From: Cladopsammia gracilis
Lineage: Eukaryota > Cnidaria > Anthozoa > Scleractinia > Dendrophylliidae
NCBI GenBank assembly: GCA_022457155.1
Contig: JAJGOT010000602.1
Span: forward strand, 124,001-188,000
DNA length: 64,000 bases
Direction: 5' to 3'
Every line of letters starts with the position of its first letter. Position 1 is the stretch's first letter. Both the position numbers and the translations under genes were made by a program. Under the pieces are notes generated by a model that was not told the origin of the DNA, ran no database searches, and saw only the letters and a program-made list of their open reading frames with translations. This document shows, piece by piece, positions 1 to 12,047 of this stretch.

Positions 1-1248
1 CAAAAATTTCCAGAAAATAATGGATCACAAACGAATGCACAGCAAATGACACAGTTGACAATATTTACATTGGCGTCCGCCATTTTGATTCTCCCAGAAT
101 TCCTTTCCAATCGTAGATGGTTCCCATGCTTCGCGCGTTTCTTTTCCTTCCGCGCGCGACTAGCTCCCGCGCTCGCTTAAATTTCAGAAATTTACATCTA
201 CCTTACCTTGAATTGAGTTGTCGGAATTAGTTTTCTTTCCGCAATACAAGCAGGAAGCCAGTCAATGGCTACAAGAACGATTTCAAAAATTCCAGGCCAG
301 CTTGATTGACAATCTCCGCCACGAAGGTAAAACACGTGAGTGGTAGCCTAGAGGGAGCCACGAAGCCTAGTCAGGCTGTACTGTAAAGTGGGAATGTGTT
401 TCAATTTCAACAACAGCAACACTTCAGCTTTGGCTTTGTTTGCCAAATCAATTGAGTACTAATTTTCTGAACATGAGTGCGCGCGCGCCCGCGCGCGTGG
501 GCATCCATGCTCCAAAAAGAATTCACCTGGTCAAAACATGTGGCGGCCATGTTTGCTCGAGTGAGGCGAATTTTCCTGCTGGAAGCAGCTGCAAATCCTT
601 TGCACATTCCTGCTTAATGGTTGATAACAAGAAATCCTTTTGACCTTTGTGACAGAGAGCCATCATAGTAACATAAGCAACGCAAATTTTGCAATCTTGA
701 GCGTATAGGTTGATTTAAATTCTTTGCTTCATCAACTGTCAAGAAGATGACATATAAGCTTACAAGTTGTAAAGAAGTTTCAAGTTTTCAAACGTTCAGT
801 TACGATTGGTTGTAAATAGAATAATGTTGGATGGCTAGAACGCAGCTTAGAGTTTGTATGCGGGAGAAATGGCCCATTTTTGGTTGCTCTTTCATGTTGG
901 GTAAGTAAGCTTAAAAGTTAAGTACATTTGCATACAGTTACATTACCTTTGGATAAGCTTATGATCTTTTCAAGCTTACTTGCTCAATGTAAAAGTGATA
1001 AGCAATAATTGGGCTTAACCCCAAAATACTTTTCAAATTATTGTGATCTTAGTGATCCAAAACAGCTCTCACTGTTGTTATAATACCCTGAAGGTGAAGA
1101 AATGCCTGCACCATTACAGTATGTCAGTATTGACTGCTGATCAGCAGTGTTTCTTTTTTATGATGTTGCTCATATTAAATGTTGATTATAATATAAGTCA
1201 CAGCTTCAACCTTTCAGCAACACTGTCCATGAAATATATTCTTCTTGG
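1..1248. other. 5' flank, no firm gene
   Basis: This stretch is mostly unrecognised. Positions 120-180 and 480-500 are GC-rich and contain GCGCGC runs. A possible short + strand exon at 251-326 (acceptor ACAAG, donor GAAG|GTAAAA) would encode an amphipathic, Gln-rich peptide containing SQWLQERFQKFQ. It is not tied to any gene. Confidence 0.3.
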
Positions 1249-1445
1249 GGATGGACCATTTTATTTTTAGGGGTGGGGGGTTGGGCATTTTGTTTTAGCA
1301 AGCATGAATTTTTTTTACCATCTTGAGGCTGTGCAAGAATTTTTTTTTGTGATTTTTCCATACTTTTCTATACTTTATCTGGGCGTGAATTTTTTTTCTT
1401 GGTATTTGCCCCCCCCCCCCCCTCAAAAATAAAATGGTCCATCCT
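1249..1445. mobile_element. Small TIR element (MITE-like), 197 bp
   Basis: The left end GGATGGACCATTTTATTTTT is repeated inverted at the right end (about 1420-1445). The arms continue into G- and C-homopolymer runs. No coding sequence. Confidence 0.65.
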
Positions 1446-1668
1446 TTATAGGGTTCAGCAAATATAATCGAAGCAACTAGGGCATGGTGCATGACTGTTG
1501 AAGCATGGTGTTGTACTGCATGGGGCGATACCCTTGCAGTATATAATCATATATGGGAAATAAAAAAGAGATGTGGGGCAATAAAATTATTATATCTTCA
1601 AGAAATAGTAAAAGTGAAACCTTTTAGGGCAATTTTAAGGTGTGCAGGCCTTTTTTAAGCCCAACGAC

Positions 1669-1766
1669 TTCAGGCGACCTTAAGTGACAAAGAGCGACTT
1701 AAGGCGACTTAAGGCGACTTTAGGCAACTTAAGGCAACTTTAGGCGACTTAAGGCGACTTAAGGTC
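1669..1766. repeat. Tandem repeat of about 10 bp (AAGGCGACTT)
   Basis: About ten imperfect copies of the 10-mer AAGGCGACTT, with T/C variants. Confidence 0.75.
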
Positions 1767-2525
1767 CCAGAGTAGGCCTTGTTTACTAGAAAGACTAATG
1801 AAAAGATGTTATGTTCATCATGTCACATTAGGAGTAATAGACCTAGCTTCATCTACAGACCTAGCTAAGAATGGGAATTATCTTACTGAAGGAATTCTTC
1901 TTCCTTCTTCAAATACTGTTCTACTTGGAATTCCTCAACACCTGCCACTCCTGTCAAATTAAACAGTTAACCCACTCAAAATGCTCTGGTACTTGCTGGT
2001 ACTCTGTTAAGACACCGTTGTGTGATCAATGAACCAAGTTTAATTTACACCCGATTTATAAATTATTAGGAACGGTTTGTCTTTAAGTCAGAGGTAAAAT
2101 TCAAAGCATCACAGATCATCTCGATTCATTAACAAAGTTTCACTACTAAAGATAAGGTGTCTCTTTTTGTTGGTGAGTAAGACATGGTTTAATTGTTTAT
2201 TTTGATTTATTTTATGTACTATTTTGTACAATTTTTATCGCACGAAATACCTTGCATTGATGTTTCACTTACATAATTAAAAGACTTCATGTCTTTTAAA
2301 GAAAATTAAAAGACAAATTCTAGTCATGACATTATGTTAATATATACCCATAGTTCGCTATTATCACCGTTCTGTAATCATTTAAAAGTTTTGAAGTACA
2401 CACAAGAATTCGTTGTGAAGATCTACAGGAACGATAACTTAAGAATTCTGAAAAATATGTTTTGGTTTGGACTGTCATTTTCTTACTGGACTGACTGTAT
2501 CATTTTCTCATAGGATTTGCGATTT

Positions 2526-2661
<136 letters not shown>

Positions 2662-3219
2662 ATTTTAACCCTTGTTTTCAATATCACTAAAATCTGTAAC
2701 ATTTTTGAAATGAAACTCTTAAGAACATTTTATTTTGCTCCAACTAAAAATTTGTTAGGAATTTGCTTCTCTTGTATTTCAGTATTCAATGGTCTAGAAA
2801 CGCCTTGTCATGGTATCTGTTGTGATTCATTCATTTAAACATTAAGATCGGTTTAAATTCACGTCTGATTTTTTGAAAGGTAGCAGAATCTCATTTTGTT
2901 GCCGTGGGTCGAATTTCCTTCACGTCCAACAATTCTATTGTTAATGATCTTCGAAAAGATTCTTAATCAATAACGAAAAAAATGGTGTCATTAAACACTG
3001 TTTAGCCACACAGTCTTAGTACCTTGGTACATGTTCCTTACTTTTTGACAGATTTGGGTCACTTGTCCCTTTGGATGTAGGGTATATCCATTACAAAGCC
3101 ATAACAAAAACCTTAGACCCAAGAGTAAGACACACCTTTTTAAAAATAAGCAATGTTAAACGTCCCGTGAATTCGACACATTCGCAATTTCCATTTGATT
3201 TTTAGGGTTCTTCTGAGGA

Positions 3220-3292
3220 ATGCCAGGAGGCACGTTCTTACTTCTTGTTGTGGCTGGTGCTGCCTTGCTGTTCCTGCCGACAGCTCAAGGCG
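3220..3292 (+). CDS. Exon 1 (signal peptide) of lectin-lyase gene
   Basis: This exon encodes 24 residues starting MPGGTF, with a Leu/Val/Ala-rich hydrophobic core and a small-residue end (TAQG), typical of a signal peptide. The donor GTGAGT follows at 3293, in phase 1. The transcribed exon probably begins at 3206, after the AG at 3204-3205. An almost identical exon lies at 61300-61372. Confidence 0.85.
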
Positions 3293-5696
3293 GTGAGTCT
3301 CCATTTCTGTAACATTGTATGGGCGTTTCCGGCCTTTTTATTTTACAAAAACAAGCTATTTTTAAACCACTTCGTATGCTATCATTTCTCGACATTCAAC
3401 TGGTGAATTACCATTCAAAATGCGGACCTGGCACAGTTTTTTCGCGTAATCGAATCGACTTCCTTTTGTCACTTACACAATGTATGTGACGAGTACCCGC
3501 AGTTTGAATACTAATACTTGCGCCCTCTAAATTGTTTCTGGCGCAGTTTACCAAATTCTCTTCTGGTCGGAATGACGAATATTTTAGGAAAGTACCAGTG
3601 GTGAAAATTAAAGGATCATTTTTTTATTAATTATTATGTGCCCGAGAAATAATTAAGGAACAATTAATAAGGAACCTATTATTCTCCCTTCGGCAGCCAG
3701 ATTATTAGGTGAGGTCCTCAAAAAAAGAGAAACATTTTCCATCTGATGGACCGAAATTTGTTAAGTTAGAGAAACCTGCCGCTAATTACGTGAATGAAAT
3801 AATAATAATAATAAAAAATATCCAGTTGTATGTTTTTCTAAGGTGACACCCAAAGTCAAAACTGAAATTGTATCTACAACTTCCAAATGGTTTATGGTGC
3901 AGTAAATCTAATAATGTTTTAGTTTCAACCCTCCCTCGCTACAGAAAACAGGTACCAGTTACAGGTACGCACATAAAGTGTCTTCGTTAATCACATTTCT
4001 CGATCCAGGTTTTAAGATAAAGTTTTAGACGTTGTCAAAGTAGGACCCACATAAAGATCAAGTGATGAAGCGAGCGTGATAAGTTAATTATTCAAGTCTC
4101 ACAATCAAGCGGTAATACAACAAGTGTTGATAAGTTACGCATGCGTAATTGAACTATCTAAACACGTATGGACTCTGAAAGACGCTAAACAACCTTTTCA
4201 AATAAAATGGAAAGCACTCAAAAAATGTAATCCTTATAGCAACATCACCAAGAAATGTAATCTCTGTCTTTATGAAAAATTCATTATCATTTGTAGAAAG
4301 GAGCTTCGTAGCCTGAACAGGCGAAACGAATTAGCAAGTTCATGCCCCCACAGAAAACGATACGTACTTCAGAACTTTAGCCGAATAACGTAATTTAATG
4401 GTAATTGAGCCGAGTGCGTATGGGGTTGCACGCGGGCTTTCGGGAACGAGCGCATAGCGTGATATCGCGATATCGCGTGATATCGCGGACCGAAATGGCG
4501 CTTCGCTGGATTCAATTACCACTTTATTACATTAATTTTGGAAAATCACAATTTAATTGCTCAAGTAAAGGATTTTAGTCAGTGAGGTACCATAATTTTA
4601 TTGACGCAGAGTGACGGTTTGTAAAAGGCGAAACCGGATACACTTTTACATCTTATTTTGTCAAACGGCACGCATTTGCTACCTAGCAACCATTTGAATT
4701 TTTTAATTTTCGTATTTTACTGCTAGTATTCTATTTTACCTGTCATTCGTTCAAGTTGCCTGATGAGTGTGGTCCTTTTAATTTTGGACCATACGAAACA
4801 GAGCTGTCGCCAAGAAACGTTGATTACTCCTGAAGTCTGAAATCAAAAGTCTGAAGTCAAAAGTCAAAAGTCGAAAGTCAAAAGTCTGAAGTCAAAAGTC
4901 TGAAGTCTGAAGTCTGAAGTCTGAAGGAATATAAGAAATGAGTAAATTTGAGACTCATAATCAATGCATACAGGAGATTGATAGTAAGATAACAACCGGT
5001 TTAAACCTGCTCAGCCTACAATGTTTATGACTAAAGCATGGAATCGTCGCTGAACTTTAGACCATGAAAGTCCCTACCTTTGCCTTATTACATATTGCAC
5101 AGCCAGCTTGTGATCACTCAAGATTATCACATTCGCCACTTTAGAAACGAGAAGGAAACTGGGCCGAGTGAACTTTCGCAACGACTTGTGGGACCGTTAC
5201 AGGGGACGCTTTTTTGTCTCTGTCCCCAGTAACAGTCACAGAAGTCGCTGCGAAACTTCACTTGGCCCAGTTTCCTTCTTGTTTTGAAAGTGGCGAGTGT
5301 GATATTATTTTTATCCACTGAATGTTTCTTCCGTCGTATTTAGTAACAATAAAGTTCTATGTTCCAAGTTCAAGACCATTAGAAACGTTGGCAGCTATCG
5401 TGCACCTGTTATTATGGGTCAAGATGAAATGACAAACATTTAACAAGTGGAAAAGTGTGCGTAATCGACTCTAGAATATTACGAATGTTCATCGGCATTA
5501 AACTAATACATTCAGAAGAGAGCCTTTTCAATCTGCATTTGTCGATAAACTGAACCTCTTTGAGGTTAAGATGTTTCGATAGTATGGAATTATAATATTA
5601 TAGTGATATAAGCTTACGTACTCGTCGATTAGTAATAATGATAATATTATTATTTTTATAATAATTTTTATTTTTTAATAAAAAAAAAGCAATACT

Positions 5697-5766
<70 letters not shown>

Positions 5767-8700
5767 TAATAATTGTAATGTTCACGTTGTATACCGGAAG
5801 TGCGAATATCGGATGTTCAGAGTCAATGTATGTCGCTAGGAACTTTGGGATTGATCCCTCGACCATCATGGCGTCCATGTGATTGATGTTTCTAAGAGCT
5901 TACAATAAATCGTTGTTAATCTCATGCATCGTGAGTTGATATCTACAAGAAACATTACAAATGGCGACGAGGATGGGATGCCAATAATCGAAGACGAAAA
6001 TCATCGTGATTGAAGTGTTGAATCAACCAAAAACCTACCGATCTGATCAGCTTTGTTTTCAATGCCTACGGATTCCTCATCGACCTCTTCGCCTTCACAG
6101 TCCTCATCGGCTCCTGCTATGGCTACGGCGATCAACCTACCGACCTTTCCCGAATTTGAGCTTCAACCAAGGGACACGGCACCTGTTCGTTTTGAGAAGT
6201 ACACCAAACGTTTGAACAACATGTTTGCAGCAATGAACATTACCTGAGCGTCTCAGAAGAAAGCAATGCTGCTACATTATGTAGGAGAGGAAACTTGTGA
6301 CGTTTTTGAGACCTTAACCGTTCCAGAACCCGCCGGAAGTGACGAATATAAGACCGCCGTCAAAGCACTTACCGATCACTTCGAACCTCAGAAGTGTGTT
6401 GATCATCACGTGTACGTCTTTCGTCAGGTAACGCAAAAGTCGGGTGAAAACTTTACCGAGTTTTACACACGTCTTCAGCTTCTGGCACGCAAATGTGAAT
6501 TCGCTGATGCCGAGTTGGAAATTAAACGGCAAATAATTCAGGGCACCTCATCGCTTCGTTTAAGACGCAAAACCATCGAACAAAGTCTCAACCTGTAAAA
6601 CCTGCTCAAGGCTGCTCGCGCCATGGAAACTGCTGACGAACAAACCACTGAGATGGAAAAACAGCAAACACACGCAGTGGGCTATGGTCGAAAGAAAGTA
6701 AACGACGATCAACAGAAAGAGGGCTACCATGGCCAACCAAAGTCTGGATCTCGCAACACCAAGTGTGGTTTGTGTGGTGGAAGTTACCCGCATCAAGGAA
6801 ATTGCCCTGCTCAAGGTAAACAATGTCTGAACTGTGGTAAAATGAATCATTTTTCTAAAGTTTGTCGCAGCAAGCCCAGCAATCGTTCAAAATCCACACG
6901 TCCAAGGAAACCTTCAAAAGGTAAACACCACGCCAGATCTGCAGATGTTGAAGAGTCTTCAGGTGGTGAAACTTCAACCCTAACTGGTGCTGACAGTGAC
7001 AACAGCGAAGAATATACCTTTAACATCGGTACACAGGAACACCGAACCGCCAAGCCTATCTTTCAAGTCAGGATTATGAACACACCCATTCGCGTAATGG
7101 CAGATTCAGGGGCCACGGTGAACATTTTAAGCAAGAGAGACTTTGATAGTCTGAAATCAAAACCGCAACTGACAGATACAAGTGCCAAGGTATATCCGTA
7201 CATGTCTGCCAAGCCGCTAGACCTATATGGCAAGTTCCGAGCCATTGTTGTTAGTGACCATTGTTCATCAGAAGAAACATTCTATGTTGCAAAGGGTCCA
7301 TCAAGCTCCATACTCAGCTGGACGACTTCGCAGACGTTAAATCTCATCAAAGCTGTAAGCACGGTTGCACAACCTCCTACAAGTCTGCCACCTGATGCCC
7401 CGGATTTTCTCGAGGACTTTCCTAGTCTAACTAACGGAATGGGCGAGTACAAAGGCGAACCAGCACGCATACATGTAGATGAATCTGTCAAACAGCCGCA
7501 TCGTCGCATCCCGTTTCATGTCAGGAAGCAAGTAGAGGAGAAACTAAGGCAGCTTGAAAGTGATAGCATCATCGAACGTGTGGAAGGCCCAACCCCTTGG
7601 GTCTCGCCGATTGTCGTTGTTCCTAAGTCCCAGAAACCAAACAAAATCAGAATCTGTGTTGATATGCGCTCCCTAAACAAAGCTATCATCAGGGAACGAC
7701 ACGTTATCGACACATCGATGACGTGCTGTCTGATCTGAATGGTTGTAAAGTGTTTAGTAAAATTGACCTGAATCAAGGGTACCATCAGATCCCACTCCAC
7801 CCTGATTCAAGACCGCTGACCACATTCTCCACCCATGTTGGATTGTTCCAGTATAAGCGTCTCAACTTTGGTCTCTCGTGCGCTGCAGAAATCTTCCAAA
7901 AGAAAGTGGGTGATGCAATCCGTGGCATACCCTGTGTTAAGAACATCAGTGATGACATCTACGTTGGGGGCATAGACAATGACACCCATGACCAACATCT
8001 GAGACAAGTGTTTCGTCGACTCCATGAGAATGGACTAACAATCAACTTGTCTAAGTGTCAATTTCGAGTTCCCGCCATGCTTTTCTTTGGCCATGTCTTC
8101 TCCGAAAAGGGCATGTCACCCGATCCTAGAAAGGTTGACGCTCTACAAAGTGTTTCTCCACCAACCAACGTATCAGAAGTACGAAGCCTCCTTAGCTCTG
8201 CTGCGTTCTGCTCTAGGTTCATCAAGGACTTTGCAGTGATTACCAGACCCCTTCGACAGCTGACTTGTAACGGAGTGAAGTGGCAATGGACAGAAGAAGA
8301 ACAGTCATCATTTGAACGCCTGAAAACGGCGCTATCAACCAAGACTACCCTTGGATACTTTGACCCTAAGAAACCCACTTCCATCTTCGTCGACGGTAGT
8401 CCCATTGGTCTAGGTGCTGTTCTGACCCAGAAAGATGAGTTGACCAATGAAGTGGCACTACGCCAGTTGTCCGCTTACATCCACCCAAGCAAGGTATCTG
8501 CAAATCGATCGCGAAGCTTTGTCAGTTTACTGGGCAATAAAGCGCTTCCACCTGTTTATCTATGGCAAAGAGTTCAAGGTCATAACCGACCACCAACCTC
8601 TTGTAACTTTGTTCAATAACCCATCTTCTAAACCGTCTGCCAAGATAGAGCGCTGGCTCATGGAGCTACAGCAATATCGCTTCACTGTGGAATATCGCCC

Positions 8701-11004
8701 TGGTGCCTCAAATCCAGCAGACTATGCTTCGAGACACCCAGTGGGAGATTCTGAATCTCACAACTATGAAGTTGAGTCCGAGGAACACATATCGTTTATT
8801 GCAAGGAATGCAGTACCAAAAGCCGTAACATTGTCTGAGATAGAGTCTGCAACCGCAAAGGATCCAGTGCTTCAAGCGGTTATATCTGCGGTCAAGTCTG
8901 GCTGTTGGCACAAGGCCCCACCTGATATATCACTATCTGAACTGTCACGCTATGAACAAGTGAAAGAACAACTAACTTGCACTGACACTGTCTTGCTAAA
9001 GTCTGATCGCCTGGTAGTTCCTGCTGTGTTGCAAGAACGAATCGTTGACATTGCCCATGAAGGCCACCTGGGCATAGTGAAGACGAAAGCTCTCCTGCGA
9101 GAAAAGGTTTGGTTCCCATGCATGGACAAAATGGTGGAAACAAAGATCAAGGCCTGCTTACCGTGTCAAGTTGTGACCCCAATTTACACCAGAGAGCCTC
9201 TTCAAATGTCCGTCCTTCCTGACCACCCTTTTGATGAAGTGAGCATCGACTTTGCGCATGTGGATGGCGAGACTCTGCTCCTATTGGTTGATGACTATTC
9301 AAGGTTCCCGTTCGTAGAACCATTGCCGTCAACATCCGCTGCTGCTGTCATACCCAAGCTAGATCAGCTGTTTGCTACGTTTGGAACTCCCCGGGTTGTT
9401 AGGTCAGACAATGGTCCACCTTTCAGCGGAGAAGAATTTGCTAAGTTTGCTCACGTGCTTGGTTTCAAGCATCGCAAGGTCATCCCACTATGGCCTAGGG
9501 CCAATGGCGAGGTTGAGAGGTTCGTGAAAACGCTAAAAAAGTGCATCAAGGCTGCCAAAGTAGAAGGAAGAAATTGGAGGAAGGAGCTGCAAGCAGTTTT
9601 GCGAAATTATCGCACCACTCCTCATGCAACCACTGGTGTCGCCCCTTCGGTACTGTTGTTGAAACGTCCTGTGCGTAACAAATTACCTCAAGCTAACCAC
9701 GTAGATCCCGTATCAGAGATTATCCGCAAACGTGATTCCTCACAGAAGTCCAAGATCAAAGATCATGCTGACAGCAAAGCAAATGTGAAACCCTGTACTA
9801 TCTCCTGCGGTGAAACTGTACTAGTCAATAGACCATTTACTGTGTCTAAAGGCGCAACTGCTTACGAACCTACCCCCTTGACTGTGGTGGACAAGAAAGG
9901 CAGCATGATCACAGCTGAGAATGAGAATCGCAAGGTTACAAGAAATTCCTCTTTCTTTAAGAGCCTGAACCCATCAGCCATTAACCGTGACAATGATGTA
10001 TCGCTAGACAGTGGTTTCAGCTCGCCGGCTGATCATGGGTCCCCACAAGAGGCGCCAGCCATGCCTTCATGTGCTAATGCTCCTGTTCCTATCACATCGA
10101 AATCTGTGCGCACTCCTCGTGTCTGAGCTGACCTTCCGGATGCAAACAAACCTGTTCCAGAGAGTCAAGCTCCTGCTTCCCGTCCTGATGGTCAACCACC
10201 GTTACGCAGATCGACCAGGAAGCGAACTCCCCGCCAGATTCTTGACTTATAGTCCTAAGTGTTAGGCGAACTATGAACTATGATAGTGTGACTAGTTGAA
10301 TTGAAATGCTTCAACTCGTGTTTACGGACATTGGTTTCTGTTTAACTCTTCAATGTCAGGAGTTGTAGTGTCATGGACAACCGTTAAGTTTATTTGATTT
10401 CATTGTTGTATTTGTATATCGCAATTTTTGATAAATATTTAGAGAGTTGCCCACTAGGGGGAAAGAGATGTAATGTTCACGTTGTATACCGGAAGTGCGA
10501 ATACCGGATGTTCAGAGTCAATGTAAGTCGCTAGGAACTTTGGGATTGATCCTTCGACCATCATGGCGTCCACGTGATTGATGTTTCTAAGAGCTTACAA
10601 TAAATCGTTGTTAATCTCATGCATCGTGAGTTGATATCTACAGGAAACATTACAATAATGACAATACAAAACAAGAACAAGATGTTTATTAACAATGACA
10701 ATACAAAACTTTATTAACAAATTTCTTAAAACAATCTTAATGACAATAATAATAATAATTATAATAATAATAATAATTTTTATTTTTAATAATCTTTATT
10801 AACAAATTCTCAAACAATCTAAACGTTTACAATTATTGATCTACTAAAATGCTAAAAAAATTCATAATTACAATCCGTATAAATATTGTATTCGTATAAA
10901 AAATCGGCTCTCCTTGGATCGGCACATATCCTAAGGTCTCTAAGGTCTCGGGAGAAGACCTAACTGGAAATATTGCCCCAGGGAAAAAACCCTGTGAAAA
11001 ATTC

Positions 11005-11092
<88 letters not shown>

Positions 11093-11979
11093 TATAATAA
11101 TGATAATAATAATAATAATAATAATATATATTTTTTAAAAATTGAACAAGATGTTTATTAACAATTAAAATAACTATTTACAATACATTAAAATTCTAAT
11201 ACGATAAGATATGTACATTTTAAATGGTGTAATAAAAGACTCTTCAACATTACATTTTTAATAATAATAGTAATAATAATAATAATAATAATTAAACCAA
11301 ATCTGTTATTGATAACAAAGCTAACTAAAAAATCTTATTTTACAATTAATTTCACTTAAAAAACTGTTCAGTCAAAACACTATTTACATTATTCCTTTCG
11401 ATTAATAATTCTCAAACAATCTTACGATTACAATTTTTGATCTACTATAACAAAGCTAACTAAAAAATCTTATTTTATAATTTATTTCACTTAAAAAAAA
11501 CTATTCAGTCAAAGCATTAATATTTACATTATTCCTTTCTATTAAAAAAAGACACTTAATTTCGATTAAAAAAATTAATTCCATTAAAAAATATATCATA
11601 TATTCGAAAAAAAAAGACGGTTCATTTCAACTAAACTAAATTAACGAGCTCACGCCATTATCACACACGCTTGGGTAGCGTTTAAGCGGCAGTGATCAAT
11701 GAAATCCCCTTGTGGAATTTTGTGGAAGTATGTCTCTTACGCATATGTGTACCGACCTTAAAATTTCAAAAGCAATGTTCTAATCCAAGTAATACTAATG
11801 TGATAAGGTTCCTTGTTCTTTTCTGAGAGCTTCTCGGCTAGGCGTTTGAGAAAGCAGTTGCAGTTGACTCCCATCCCGCCATTGGTTCCAAAAACTAGGG
11901 GTGTAAAAGATCCCATGAGAATTAATAGTTAATTAATTTATAATAATAATAAAGATAGGGTAGGGTAATTAACTAATTA

Positions 11980-12047
<68 letters not shown>

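Larger units (their letters stand above)
5774..10654 (+). mobile_element. Ty3/gypsy LTR retrotransposon, complete ends, defective coding
   Basis: Two 186-bp LTRs bracket about 4.5 kb with gag and pol in the order protease, reverse transcriptase, RNase H, integrase, which is the Ty3/gypsy order. Both ends are flanked by ATAAT, a 5-bp target duplication, although the surrounding AAT repeat makes that less decisive. A purine-rich tract (about 10457-10468) precedes the 3' LTR. The primer-binding site would start just after 5959, at TGGCGACGAGGATGGGAT. The element lies in sense orientation in intron 1. Three in-frame stops and two frameshifts break the coding region, so this copy is not autonomous. 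Confidence 0.95.

Noticed and set aside
1669..1766. Possible CRISPR-like array
   Set aside because: Units are contiguous 10-mers without spacers; this is a simple tandem repeat in a eukaryotic genome.
8058..8447. 129-codon - strand frame inside the gypsy element
   Set aside because: Antisense to the reverse transcriptase/RNase H coding region, with no recognisable domain.
10973..11161. Poly-Asn frame
   Set aside because: Translation of an AAT microsatellite.
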